Assembly: GCF_003967015.1 (NCBI RefSeq)
Contig: NZ_AP017560.1
Coordinates: forward strand, 868,001-932,000
DNA: 64,000 bases
Direction: 5' to 3'
DNA from: Pseudanabaena sp. ABRG5-3
GTDB lineage: Bacteria; Cyanobacteriota; Cyanobacteriia; Pseudanabaenales; Pseudanabaenaceae
Shown: positions 46,377 to 55,909 of the stretch, piece after piece
Position numbering within the stretch: position 1 is the first letter of the stretch
Layout: the number at the start of each line of letters is the position of its first letter
The notes under the pieces: model-generated
The model's input: only the letters and a program-made list of their open reading frames with translations
Database searches by the model: none
What the model was told of the DNA's origin: nothing
Program-made: the position numbers and the translations under genes

Positions 46377-47403
46377 ATTGAAAAATAGAGTCTTTAATGC
46401 CGTCAATAACAAAATCAGAGATTAATTTAGCGGTGATTGGGGCAAAGAGAATTCCATTACGATAATGACCTGTTGCCAAAATCAAGTTTTCATAATCACT
46501 TGCTCCTAAAATCGGAATTTCATTAGGAGCATGGGGACGGAACCCCCACCATGTCTCGGTAATAGGCATATTTGCGATCGCAGGATAAACAGCGATCGCT
46601 CTATTCAATAGCTGCGCCAACCCTGCGGCGGTATTTCCCTGTGCAAAGCCATTATCTTCAACCGTTGCGCCAATGACAATCTTGCCGTCCTGACGTGGCA
46701 CGATATAGCAACTTGGTGCATAAATTACGCGCTGCAACTGCCGATCACGATCAAAAACAGACAACATTTGTCCCTTAATTGGTTTAACGGGTAAAGGCAA
46801 TAGCGATCGCGTCCATGCACCTGTCGCCAAAATATAGCGATCGCCCTGCAAGTTCCCAACACTAGTATCGAGATGTGTAACTCTTTGAGCATCGCGCACA
46901 ATTTGATATACCGTTACTCCTTCGAGGATTTTGATCGAGAGAAATCGTGCCGTGGCTAATAGGGCTGTGGCAAGTTTGCGATTATTGACCTGTCCATCTT
47001 CTGGCAGCCAAAGAGAACCTAAAACGGATTCCCCTAACCCTGATTGCCGTTTATGGGATTCTTCACGATTGATATATTTGGGATGTTGTGAAATTATTTG
47101 GCGATCGCTTTCTTCAAGACTGGGGGCAATCATACCGCAGCACCAATAGCCGCAATCTAGACCTGATAAGCGCATCAGATTGGCAATCCATTTGGGATAC
47201 ATATCACGGCTACGAATGCCAAAGTCTAATAGTGTCCCTTCAAGACGCTCTGCTTCAGGCGCTAACATTCCCGCCGCCGCCCATGTTGCACCCTTGCCGC
47301 AAATCTCGCGCTCAATGACAGTAACATTTGCCCCCTTTTGGGCAAGGGCGATCGCTGTCGCCAAGCCAATAATGCCACCACCAATTACTAAAACGTCAGT
47401 CAT
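46375..47403 (-). CDS. thiO: Glycine oxidase ThiO
   Basis: FAD amine oxidase (342 aa) making iminoglycine for the thiazole part of thiamin. VLVIGGGIIGLATAIALAQ (FAD loop), GATWAAAGMLAPEAE, LATGAWTRSLLPLPVKPIKG and PETWWGFRPHAP-like TWWGFRPHAPNEIPIL, then ATGHYRNGILFAPITA. No thiG/thiS beside it. Confidence 0.9.
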   Translation of the reverse strand: MTDVLVIGGGIIGLATAIALAQKGANVTVIEREICGKGATWAAAGMLAPEAERLEGTLLDFGIRSRDMYPKWIANLMRLSGLDCGYWCCGMIAPSLEESDRQIISQHPKYINREESHKRQSGLGESVLGSLWLPEDGQVNNRKLATALLATARFLSIKILEGVTVYQIVRDAQRVTHLDTSVGNLQGDRYILATGAWTRSLLPLPVKPIKGQMLSVFDRDRQLQRVIYAPSCYIVPRQDGKIVIGATVEDNGFAQGNTAAGLAQLLNRAIAVYPAIANMPITETWWGFRPHAPNEIPILGASDYENLILATGHYRNGILFAPITAKLISDFVIDGIKDSIFQ

Positions 47404-47423
47404 TCCATTTCATCCTTTTACTT

Positions 47424-47450
47424 CTTACCTCACGCAAAACGTGAGGTAAG
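47424..47450. repeat. Perfect 11-bp hairpin upstream of thiO
   Basis: CTTACCTCACG / CGTGAGGTAAG around CAAAA, between the methyltransferase stop and thiO start. The ACCTCACG part resembles the MITE end at 15594 only loosely. Confidence 0.6.
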
Positions 47451-47500
47451 TATCTATCCTTCTACTTAGATATATGCCACATACAAAGCATGGGCATATG

Positions 47501-48151
47501 TTAATCACAACGAGTTGCTACTACAGCATAAAACGGATCGCTGCTAGCCATACCAAGCATTGCTAAAAATGGTGAACTTGGTGGTACATTTGCCACTAAT
47601 TCAGGTTTTGTAAATCCTTTGGGAACAGATGCGAAATATTTATAGACCAGTTTTGTGCGATCGCTTTCGGAACCATCACGCCATGCCTGAATTGCCTTTT
47701 GATAAAACATTCGATTGGAGAAACTAATAATTGCGATTCCCCCAACTTTGAGAATGCGATGAATCTCGGCAAAAATGGCTTCGGGATATTGTAAGTACTG
47801 CACTGAGACAGTGTTTAGCAATGCATCAAAGGATTGATCGGCAAAGGGTAATAATTGCTGCTTGTTCAAATTTTGGACAAAATAATGATTTAAGCGTGGA
47901 TTTTTGGCTAGTTCCTCAGCATTGAGTCCATGCCCTTCAATATGAGCAAATTCCATTTCTGGCGGCAAGTGTGATACCCAACTGCTCATCAGGTCAAGAA
48001 TGCGTGTATTTGGCTGCAAGCGCTGGCGATATAGCTCCGTAAGCTGCTCAATAAAGCGATCGTCTACATGGGTGACAAAGCGTGGATATTCATAAAATAG
48101 TCCATCGTCGGAGTTATCAAGCTTTGTTCGTTGTTCAGAAACAAGTTGCAT
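47501..48151 (-). CDS. SAM-dependent methyltransferase
   Basis: 216-aa class I methyltransferase (type 11). RILDLMSSWVSHLP replaces the usual glycine-rich motif I; then PFADQSFDALLNTVSVQYL and ILKVGGIAIISFSNRMFY. Substrate unknown. Ends 97 bp upstream of thiO on the same strand. Confidence 0.82.
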   Translation of the reverse strand: MQLVSEQRTKLDNSDDGLFYEYPRFVTHVDDRFIEQLTELYRQRLQPNTRILDLMSSWVSHLPPEMEFAHIEGHGLNAEELAKNPRLNHYFVQNLNKQQLLPFADQSFDALLNTVSVQYLQYPEAIFAEIHRILKVGGIAIISFSNRMFYQKAIQAWRDGSESDRTKLVYKYFASVPKGFTKPELVANVPPSSPFLAMLGMASSDPFYAVVATRCD

Positions 48152-48191
48152 GGTTATTTAGCGGGATAGATATCAACATGGGATCTAAATC

Positions 48192-48306
48192 TATAGCTAT
48201 AGCCAAGTAAGTTAAGACATAAAACCCAGAAGAGAGTTGCGGCGCTTTGCGCCGCAACTCTCTTCTGGGTTTTGTTTTTGTCCTAACATAACTGGCTATG
48301 GCTATA
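48192..48306 (+). repeat. Hairpin element, ATAAAACCC family (copy 5)
   Basis: Exact 24-bp arms 48221-48244 and 48250-48273 around CTTTG, core TTGCGGCG...CGCCGCAA. Left flank GACATAAAACCC, right flank GTTTTTGTCC. Outer arms TATAGCTATAGCCAAGTAAG and CATAACTGGCTATGGCTATA are near-complementary. A separate short hairpin AAAAGGGAAGT/ACTTCCCTTTCT follows at 48307-48338. Confidence 0.82.
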
Positions 48307-48418
48307 AAAAGGGAAGTAGATGTACCACTTCCCTTTCTATTTGTTTTTATGGCATTTTTCAGTCTGTTGAAGTAAGTGTTTGTGTCCCTATCTTTACTGA
48401 GAACACAATCCCTGTAAT

Positions 48419-49708
<1,290 letters not shown>

Positions 49709-49875
49709 CTATTCCTTGTAATGATTAAGTGAAACTATTCGCAACAATCTTACAGTTTTGCGATGCCCCATTTCTCAAATGTTAGGTTTTGATTAAAAAA
49801 ATTGACAAATTTGGCATTTACTCCGTTGATTTGTAGCCTTTAAATCACCCTCATTGCTACGAAATTATCATAAAG

Positions 49876-50244
49876 TTATTCAATTCCCAAAACTAGAGCA
49901 TCAAGCTTTCTAATTCTTTCAACCATTATCTTCATCACGCTAAGCGCAAAATATGGAGTTTGTTGCACTAAAAAAGTAAAGCGTTTCTCATCAATCGGAA
50001 CCAACTTACATTCTGTTTTGGCGATCGCTGTAGCACTTCTTGGGGAGGCACTGATGAGAGCCATTTCTCCAACAATGCCACCAGCACCAGTGATATCTAG
50101 CAATTTACCATCTATAGAAATTTCTACTTCACCTTCAAGCACTGCATACATGCGATCGGCGATCCCACCTTTTTGGAAAATTATTTCTCCTGCTGGAATT
50201 GTAATGAAGTTTTTTTCGTTTTTAAATAAATCAATCGTTGTCAA
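49876..50244 (-). CDS. Stand-alone cyclic-nucleotide-binding domain protein
   Basis: 122-aa single cNMP-binding domain. Beta-roll FITIPAGEIIFQKGGIADRM; the phosphate-binding cassette GEMALISASPRSATAIA keeps the Glu and Arg expected for a nucleotide binder. No DNA-binding or output domain. The start is a TTG with GGAG 7 nt upstream. An adenylate-cyclase-type gene is at 53017, so cAMP is a reasonable ligand guess. Confidence 0.85.
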   Translation of the reverse strand: MTTIDLFKNEKNFITIPAGEIIFQKGGIADRMYAVLEGEVEISIDGKLLDITGAGGIVGEMALISASPRSATAIAKTECKLVPIDEKRFTFLVQQTPYFALSVMKIMVERIRKLDALVLGIE

Positions 50245-50270
50245 AATATAGCTCCGTTTTGTTAAGACTT

Positions 50271-50375
50271 TAAGTAGCTGGGCGCAATTAAATATAAAAC
50301 CCTAAAAGCTGTGGCGCACACTGCGCGTGCGCCACAGCTTTTGGTTCTGTTTTTTTAATTACGCCTAGCTACTTA
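50271..50375 (+). repeat. Hairpin element, ATAAAACCC family (copy 6)
   Basis: Exact 16-bp arms 50304-50319 and 50327-50342, core GTGGCGCAC...GTGCGCCAC. Left flank TATAAAACCCT, right flank GTTCTGTTTTTTTAATT. Outer arms AAGTAGCTGGGCGCAATTAA (50272) and TTAATTACGCCTAGCTACTT (to about 50373) are almost complementary. Confidence 0.82.
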
Positions 50376-50481
50376 TCTGAAAATGAATAAACACAAAGTT
50401 CATTTACTTATCATGATTTAAGATGGTCACATCAAAGTTAAGGAACAGTTAATTTATAGCGCTTTGTTCTCAAACCCAAAC

Positions 50482-50532
50482 CAAGAAAATTTTTAAAAGC
50501 GTTGCGAAGCAACGCTTTTAAAAATTTTCTTG
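50482..50532. repeat. Perfect 24-bp hairpin next to copy 6
   Basis: Arms 50482-50505 and 50509-50532 pair exactly around GAA; core GCGTTGCGAAGCAACGC. Outer weak arms near AACCCAAACC and GGTTCTTGGG. A second hairpin within 250 bp in the same spacer. Confidence 0.78.
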
Positions 50533-50551
50533 TGGTTCTTGGGATCGAAAG

Positions 50552-50986
50552 CTACTTAGCATATTTACCAATTATCTCTGCCAACTCTGGAACCGAGTCT
50601 TCAACATGTTTCTTAGCAGAATCACGAAACTTCTCATAGACTCCTCTCACCAGTTGAATCTTGACATTTTTAGCTTTTGTATCAGTGACAGCTAACAATG
50701 CATCTGCGGTGCGAGACTTATTCGCTTTCAGATATTCTACAGGTTCACCTTGTTGGAGTCCTTCTTCCCAAATGGGATCAATTTCGGTAAAGCATGGTTG
50801 CGAGAGCGAATCAACTACACCATAGATATAATTAGGTTTAAGTCCCTTGAGCGCAGCAAAGGCGGTTTTGAGCGCGATCCCACTCACTCCTGTTTTGCCA
50901 GCCAGTTGTGCATCGATCATCTCGCAGCATTCTTGGACAATTAATGGTTTGTTATCAGGGGTTAACAGATTTTCACTTAGTCCCAT
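50552..50986 (-). CDS. Hypothetical protein, about 144 aa
   Basis: Soluble helical protein starting MGLSENLLTPDNKPLIVQEC, with GKTGVSGIALKTAFAALKGL and a basic second half (NKSRTADALLAVTDTKAKNV). Similar proteins exist in cyanobacteria and actinobacteria but I know no function. Good ATG; 31 bp before the DUF92 gene end on the same strand. Confidence 0.75.
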   Translation of the reverse strand: MGLSENLLTPDNKPLIVQECCEMIDAQLAGKTGVSGIALKTAFAALKGLKPNYIYGVVDSLSQPCFTEIDPIWEEGLQQGEPVEYLKANKSRTADALLAVTDTKAKNVKIQLVRGVYEKFRDSAKKHVEDSVPELAEIIGKYAK

Positions 50987-51017
50987 TGCACTTCTTCTAA
51001 ATATAAAAATTTGCGAT

Positions 51018-51764
51018 TTATAATCTCATAATTGTGGCAATCAAAACCGCGATCGCTGCACCAATTGTTGTATTAATTCCATTAACTAGTTCATTCGTGA
51101 GCCAGTCATATTTTTCTTGCAAAGTTGCGCCGATCAAGCTTTCGATATTGGTGGCAATGAAAGCGGCGATCGCACACCAAAGCAAATCCCAAGGGCTAGC
51201 TAATAAACTCACCGCCCAGCCAATCACCGCAATCAAGAGTGAACCAACGATCCCTGCAATTGTCCCTTCGAGACTGACCGCACCCTCAGTCCCTGCGGGA
51301 ACAGGTTTAAGTGTGGTAATCAAAAATGTACTTTTGCCATATGCCTTGCCAATCTCGCTGGCGGTTGTGTCGGCGAGCTTGGTACTGAGGCTTGCTACAT
51401 AGGCGAGTAACCACAGAGGACTTGACGCGATCGCATAACCAATGGCACAAACCGCACCCGTCGCCGCCGAACCCCATAAATTTTCAGGTCCCCTTGCCCC
51501 GTCGCGTTTTTCGGCAATGCCTTTAGCTTCTTTGATATCCTTGCCGATGCGAGTTACCCCAGAACCTACGATCAGATAGCTTAAAATAACTACATAACCT
51601 TGCCATCCTAAACAGCCCCAGAGCACAATCCCTAAAATCCATGCGTGGTAAATTCCTGCTGTGGTTAAAACTTTGCGAGGTAAGAATAGGGCGATCGCAC
51701 CCAGAACAGTATTTAGGGCGATCGCGATCAACCAAGCCTGTGAAATGGGGAAACTATTTATCAT
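51018..51764 (-). CDS. DUF92/VTE6-like membrane protein
   Basis: Polytopic membrane protein (about 248 aa) of the DUF92 family. GNGxRxxxQVxA-like segments are replaced here by RKVLTTAGIYHAWILGIVLW, GARGPENLWGSAATGAVCA and KLADTTASEIGKAYG. Plant VTE6 of this family phosphorylates phytyl phosphate for tocopherol; the cyanobacterial homolog is thought to do the same. ATG at 51764 chosen; TTG three codons upstream. Confidence 0.82.
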   Translation of the reverse strand: MINSFPISQAWLIAIALNTVLGAIALFLPRKVLTTAGIYHAWILGIVLWGCLGWQGYVVILSYLIVGSGVTRIGKDIKEAKGIAEKRDGARGPENLWGSAATGAVCAIGYAIASSPLWLLAYVASLSTKLADTTASEIGKAYGKSTFLITTLKPVPAGTEGAVSLEGTIAGIVGSLLIAVIGWAVSLLASPWDLLWCAIAAFIATNIESLIGATLQEKYDWLTNELVNGINTTIGAAIAVLIATIMRL

Positions 51765-51816
51765 GGCAGTCAATCTTAGAAAAGTGAATAAGTAATAATT
51801 GGCTCTAAAAGTACAG

Positions 51817-51849
51817 GTTTATTTCCACGCCAAAGGCGTGGAAATAAAC
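51817..51849. repeat. Perfect 15-bp hairpin in the leader of the DUF1361 gene
   Basis: GTTTATTTCCACGCC / GGCGTGGAAATAAAC with loop AAA, ending 36 nt before the ATG at 51886. Confidence 0.75.
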
Positions 51850-51885
51850 ACAACCCTATATTCAACATACTACGGAGGAAAAATA

Positions 51886-52518
51886 ATGACAGAAGCTTTT
51901 GAACAATTTTTAGGAAATTTTCGGTGGATGGGGTGGAACTTATTTCTAGCCATAATTCCTTGTGTACTTAGCTTTATCTTATTTACGAAGCGATCGCCAA
52001 AGCGCTTACCTAAAAATGCTATGTGGTGGTTAGGGCTAATAACTTTTATCCTATTTCTGCCCAATGCCCCTTACATAATTACCGATATTATTCATTTTGT
52101 GGATGATGCCCGCACACCTGAGATTTCCGATAATGGTGTGATTTTTCTGATCATCCCTCAATATACTATCTTCATCCTATTGGGCTTCCAATGTTATGTG
52201 CTCTCTTTGATCAAACTTGTTCATTACCTAGGCTGGTTGAAGCTGATCAGAAATATTACTTTCATGGAAATCAGCATGAACTTTATCTGTGCTGTTGGCG
52301 TGTATTGGGGAAGATTCAATCGCTTAAATAGTTGGCATGTACTGACACAACCAAGAAGAGTTTTGGAAACAGCCATTAGCAATCTCGAAAATCCTAATTT
52401 CTTCTTTGGCACAATCTTGTTTTTTGTGATCTTTACAAGTCTCTACTACATTTTTAAATGGATTAATTTAGCGATCGCCTTCTACTGGCACAATCGATCC
52501 AATCAAGTTTCAGTATAA
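51886..52518 (+). CDS. DUF1361 membrane protein
   Basis: About 210 aa with six to seven transmembrane helices. Family signature LPNAPYIITDIIHFVDDART and WGRFNRLNSWHVL. Function unknown. ATG at 51886 with GGAGG 9 nt upstream; the frame upstream passes through the hairpin and is not used. Ends in a terminator shared with the next, convergent gene. Confidence 0.88.
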   Translation: MTEAFEQFLGNFRWMGWNLFLAIIPCVLSFILFTKRSPKRLPKNAMWWLGLITFILFLPNAPYIITDIIHFVDDARTPEISDNGVIFLIIPQYTIFILLGFQCYVLSLIKLVHYLGWLKLIRNITFMEISMNFICAVGVYWGRFNRLNSWHVLTQPRRVLETAISNLENPNFFFGTILFFVIFTSLYYIFKWINLAIAFYWHNRSNQVSV

Positions 52519-52547
52519 AAAAAGGGACGCTTTGCGTCCCTTTTTTT
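52517..52547. terminator. Bidirectional terminator
   Basis: AAAAAAAGGGACGC / GCGTCCCTTTTTTT (14 bp) with loop TTT between convergent genes. Confidence 0.9.
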
Positions 52548-52947
52548 ATTTGATTAAGGATTCCCCAAAAGTGCGAATTGTCGGTAAGGTATCCGTAAAC
52601 CATCCCAGCCCTAAACCCGCACCAGCAATCAGGGCAAGTACAAAGAAATTCCAACCACGATTATTCATAAATGCGCGTAGCTCCGTTCTTGCTACATACA
52701 TCAGCATTGCCCAGACTACGCTAATGCCAAGGGATAATGCAAATTGATCTTTTTTGATAAATACAAAAATCACTGCCGCGATCGCCCAACCCACTGAAAA
52801 TAGCCACTCTGCACCAAAGGCGATCGCTCCAGCAGGAATCCAGATCCGCCAATCAGCTTTGTGAATCGATAGCAACCACCCGTAAGCAATATAACCAACT
52901 AATACAAGAGCTAGCGACAATATTGGAAGTTTTCGTAAAGTACGCAT
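52546..52947 (-). CDS. Hypothetical four-helix membrane protein
   Basis: 133 aa with about four membrane spans (LPILSLALVLVGYIAYGWLL; GAEWLFSVGWAIAAVIFVFI; LSLGISVVWAMLMYVA; FFVLALIAGAGLGLGWF). Not recognised. Stop inside the terminator at 52546. Confidence 0.75.
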   Translation of the reverse strand: MRTLRKLPILSLALVLVGYIAYGWLLSIHKADWRIWIPAGAIAFGAEWLFSVGWAIAAVIFVFIKKDQFALSLGISVVWAMLMYVARTELRAFMNNRGWNFFVLALIAGAGLGLGWFTDTLPTIRTFGESLIK

Positions 52948-53016
52948 ATCTTATATCTCCAGAGCAAGAAATTTCGCGGTTTTTGAGGGAACGTTTTAAA
53001 TGAACGCTTGCCTATT

Positions 53017-54312
53017 TTATGCCTTTATCCCTTTAATTAGATACATATCAATTTCCCCCATATTTTTCGCTAAAATCTTGCCTCGATGTTCTACATCAAA
53101 GGAATCTTTAACTAGCTCATAGGTTGCTTGGGAAATATTAATGCGTCCAGCCACCCCCGACGATTCGATTCTAGAGGCTAAATTAACCGTATCGCCCCAA
53201 ACATCATAGACAAACTTTTTCTTCCCAATTACGCCACTGAGCAACTCCCCTGAATGAATCCCAATCCGCGTATCCCAATAGGGTAGATTTTGCTTCAATT
53301 TTTGTTGTTTGCGTATTTCCATAAACTTCTGAATTTGCAAAGCCGCAAGCACCACATCGAGAGGGTGGGTAAGATTTGGTTTAGGAATTCCACCACAGCA
53401 CATATAGCTATCGCCAATTGTTTTGAGCTTTTCTAAGCCATATTGCTCAATAATGCGATCAAAGTAAGAGAAACAGTAATCTAACTCCTCAACTAAACTC
53501 TCAGGAGTCATTAATTTTGCTATTTTAGAAAAATTCTCAAAATCGGTAAAGAGAATGGTTGCGGAAGAATGATAAACAGGATTTACCCTACCAGTAGATT
53601 TTAATTCATCGGCGATTTGGGCAGGTAAAATATTCAGCAAAAGATTGTCGGACTTGAGCTTCTCCTTCTCAATTTCTGAATAAAGTAAGTTTAAATCTTC
53701 AAAAGAATTCGCATTACGAATTGCTGATGATAGTTGCAAAGCCAGTAAATAGCCAATGCGGAGATCTTCTTGATTATAAGCCTGCGGTCGAGTAGAGCCA
53801 AAAAGAATGACTCCAAGAATTTTTTTGGAACTCTCAAGGGGCAAAATAATTTGTGAAGTATATTGATTTAAAAAATCCGTAGGATCAGCCTGCTTAATGA
53901 GCTGGGCTTGACCAGTTTTTAGAGCTTTGTGAAAACTATTATTGTTCGCAATGAGAGATTCCTCAAACTCCACTGGATTACCAATTAACTTAATAAACCT
54001 ACCCGAATTATCTTTGAGCAGATAAACACTCAGATGTTCAAAGTCCAGTAACCACTTAGCTTGCTTACCCACAACTCGCAATATTTCATCAAGATTAAGA
54101 GAGCGGTTGATGGCAGTTGCAACTTCATTGACAGCAGCAATTCTCACAGAAAGGGCTTGAGCTTCTGCTAGGAGACTACGGGCTGTTACTAGAAGTTCTT
54201 CTCGATCTAAGTGTTCAAGTTCTTTCCCACTAGAGAAATTCGGTGAAAAATTCATTCCGAAAGACATTCTCCCCAATAGTGGTGTTGCAATTTGCTTATC
54301 ATCTTTTGACAT
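53017..54312 (-). CDS. GAF-domain class III adenylate cyclase
   Basis: 431 aa: coiled region, GAF (about 55-205), then a class III cyclase domain (about 235-425). Metal Asp residues in ILFTDFENFSK and TIGDSYMCCGG; the adenine-selecting Lys in EKLKTIGD and Asp in YDVWGDTVNLASR fit adenylate rather than guanylate cyclase. Transition-state NxxxR in NLASRIESSG. The GAF lacks cysteines that could hold a bilin. Probably makes cAMP in response to a small ligand or redox signal. Confidence 0.9.
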   Translation of the reverse strand: MSKDDKQIATPLLGRMSFGMNFSPNFSSGKELEHLDREELLVTARSLLAEAQALSVRIAAVNEVATAINRSLNLDEILRVVGKQAKWLLDFEHLSVYLLKDNSGRFIKLIGNPVEFEESLIANNNSFHKALKTGQAQLIKQADPTDFLNQYTSQIILPLESSKKILGVILFGSTRPQAYNQEDLRIGYLLALQLSSAIRNANSFEDLNLLYSEIEKEKLKSDNLLLNILPAQIADELKSTGRVNPVYHSSATILFTDFENFSKIAKLMTPESLVEELDYCFSYFDRIIEQYGLEKLKTIGDSYMCCGGIPKPNLTHPLDVVLAALQIQKFMEIRKQQKLKQNLPYWDTRIGIHSGELLSGVIGKKKFVYDVWGDTVNLASRIESSGVAGRINISQATYELVKDSFDVEHRGKILAKNMGEIDMYLIKGIKA

Positions 54313-54316
54313 CTAT

Positions 54317-54443
54317 ATAGCGTTTACCAACCTAGTGAGGTGCAGGTTGCCCCCCTTCGTCGGGGAAACCAACCTATGTACCTCGCTTGCTTGAAAAGCG
54401 CTATAGCGGTTTTCCAATGAGTATCTGCTCATTGGAAAACCGC
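54317..54443. repeat. Composite inverted repeat and perfect 16-bp hairpin
   Basis: TATAGCGTTT at about 54315 and AAAAGCGCTATA at 54394-54405 bracket a region with GGTTGCCCCC...CGGGGAAACC. Directly after it GCGGTTTTCCAATGAG (54406-54421) pairs exactly with 54428-54443. Lies between the AhpD-like and cyclase genes. Confidence 0.65.
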
Positions 54444-54454
54444 CAGCTCTTCAT

Positions 54455-54997
54455 TTATAGAGCATCAATTTCAAGGGCGATCGCATCGGTATAGCGATTC
54501 ACGCTAGAGAATAAATCTGCGGCAGCAACAACCTCAAAAATCTCTGAATCGTCCAATCCTAACGATCGCAATTTTTGGTAATGGGATTCATTAAGCGCGA
54601 GGGGATTTGTCCCCGCCAGTAAGCCAAATTTGATCACTGCCTTTTCGCGCTCTGGCAATGGGCAAGCATCAAAGTTAGAGACCAAAGTAGAGAGAACTTC
54701 TTCACTCATTCCCAAAGCTGAAAGCCCATGTAAATGGACTTTGAGAGCATAAACACTATTGTTTGCCTGAGAAATGGCAACCCCCACCATTTCCTTAAGG
54801 GTTCGTGGCACATCGCCTTGGAGAATCGTTGAGCGAAATTTTTTCCAGTTCGCTTCAAGGATATCGGGATTAATTGCCATGGACTTGAAAATATTAGGAA
54901 TAATCCCAAATCCTAGTTCTGACAAAATTTGATCATAGACCTCTTTGACTTTAGTATCGGTCACTTGGTCATATTCAACAATTGGAAAATGAGTCAT
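54455..54997 (-). CDS. AhpD/CMD-like protein lacking the CxxC
   Basis: 180 aa, similar in layout to carboxymuconolactone decarboxylase/AhpD peroxidase-related proteins (PNIFKSMAINPDILEANWKK; VGVAISQANNSVYALKVHLH; VISxxNxxRxLD-like EVVAAADLFSSVNRYTDA). The usual catalytic cysteines (ANGCxYCxxxH) are replaced by Ser and Ala in ANNSVYALKVH; the His remains. Thiol peroxidase activity is therefore not expected. ATG at 54997. Confidence 0.82.
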   Translation of the reverse strand: MTHFPIVEYDQVTDTKVKEVYDQILSELGFGIIPNIFKSMAINPDILEANWKKFRSTILQGDVPRTLKEMVGVAISQANNSVYALKVHLHGLSALGMSEEVLSTLVSNFDACPLPEREKAVIKFGLLAGTNPLALNESHYQKLRSLGLDDSEIFEVVAAADLFSSVNRYTDAIALEIDAL

Positions 54998-55130
54998 ATC
55001 GAAAATCTATATTTATAAAAACTGTTTGATTGCAATACATGAAAACTACCTGACAAGCCTTAATACATCCCTTTTACAAGCATAACAAAATTTTTGTTAT
55101 CCCTGTGACAGACAAAATGCTTATAGTCAA

Positions 55131-55177
55131 ATACAGGAATACGGATTTTGCCTGAAATAAAATTCACATTCCTGTAT
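55131..55177. terminator. Hairpin after the TsaC-like gene
   Basis: ATACAGGAAT / ATTCCTGTAT around a 27-nt loop, just beyond the 55181 stop. A weaker ATAACAAAA/TTTTTGTTAT sits at about 55082. Confidence 0.5.
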
Positions 55178-55180
55178 CTC

Positions 55181-55852
55181 TTAAAAAGGAGCTACCCCTA
55201 AGCCTTGACGTAAAACGATTGGATTCAGATCATCGGTTAAATCGAGGATGGTGGAGACTTCGTAGCTATGATCGGATCCATCATCAACGATGAAATCTAC
55301 CAGCTTAGAAAAGTGATCAAATAGTTCCATCTTTGGCAATTCGCACACATTACTCTGCTTAGTATTTTTGGACTGATGGCTAAAATCTTCCTCGTCGATA
55401 TCATCTTCCGTCAGATTTGCCGATGTGGAGATAATTGGATTTCCCAATGCTTCGATAATGGTTTGAGATACGCCATGATCGGGAACCCGAATCCCTGTAG
55501 TTTTGCGTTTAGGATTTAGCACCAACTTCGGCACAAGTTTTGTGGCTGGCAAGATGAATGTATAGGGGCCAGGCACGAGACTTTTCATGGTGCGATAGTT
55601 GGCATTAGAGACGATCGCATATTCTGAGATATTCGATAATGAGGAGCAGAGAAATGTCAGTGGTTTATCGTTTGACATTTGCTTGAGTTTGCGAACACGT
55701 TCCACGGCTGACTTAGACATCAAGTTACAACCGATCGCATAGACTGTATCCGTCGGATAGAGCATGATTGCGCCATCACGTAAAGCATTCACGATCTGAG
55801 CGATCGTCCGTGCTTGGGGATTGTCTGGATGCAGTCGATGGATAGTTGCCAT
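55181..55852 (-). CDS. tsaC: L-threonylcarbamoyladenylate synthase (YrdC/TsaC/Sua5-like)
   Basis: 223-aa YrdC-domain protein making TC-AMP for tRNA t6A. MLYPTDTVYAIGCNLMSKSA, KPLTFLCSSLSNIS, LVPGPYTFILPAT, RKTTGIRVPDH and NPIISTSANLTED. An Asp/Glu-rich insert (DDIDEEDF) sits after the SANL motif, then a C-terminal VSTILDLTDD. tsaE is in the same window but not the same operon. Confidence 0.9.
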   Translation of the reverse strand: MATIHRLHPDNPQARTIAQIVNALRDGAIMLYPTDTVYAIGCNLMSKSAVERVRKLKQMSNDKPLTFLCSSLSNISEYAIVSNANYRTMKSLVPGPYTFILPATKLVPKLVLNPKRKTTGIRVPDHGVSQTIIEALGNPIISTSANLTEDDIDEEDFSHQSKNTKQSNVCELPKMELFDHFSKLVDFIVDDGSDHSYEVSTILDLTDDLNPIVLRQGLGVAPF

Positions 55853-55872
55853 AGTTGAGCCTTGGATAGTTT

Positions 55873-55909
55873 TCTAGAAGAAAGCACGCATAGCGTGCTT
55901 TCTTCTAGA
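55873..55909. terminator. serS terminator
   Basis: Perfect 17-bp stem TCTAGAAGAAAGCACGC / GCGTGCTTTCTTCTAGA with loop ATA; overlaps the serS stop codon. Confidence 0.8.

Noticed and set aside
53017-54312. Bilin-binding GAF in the adenylate cyclase
   Set aside because: The GAF has none of the CH or DXCF cysteines seen in the 30243 kinase.
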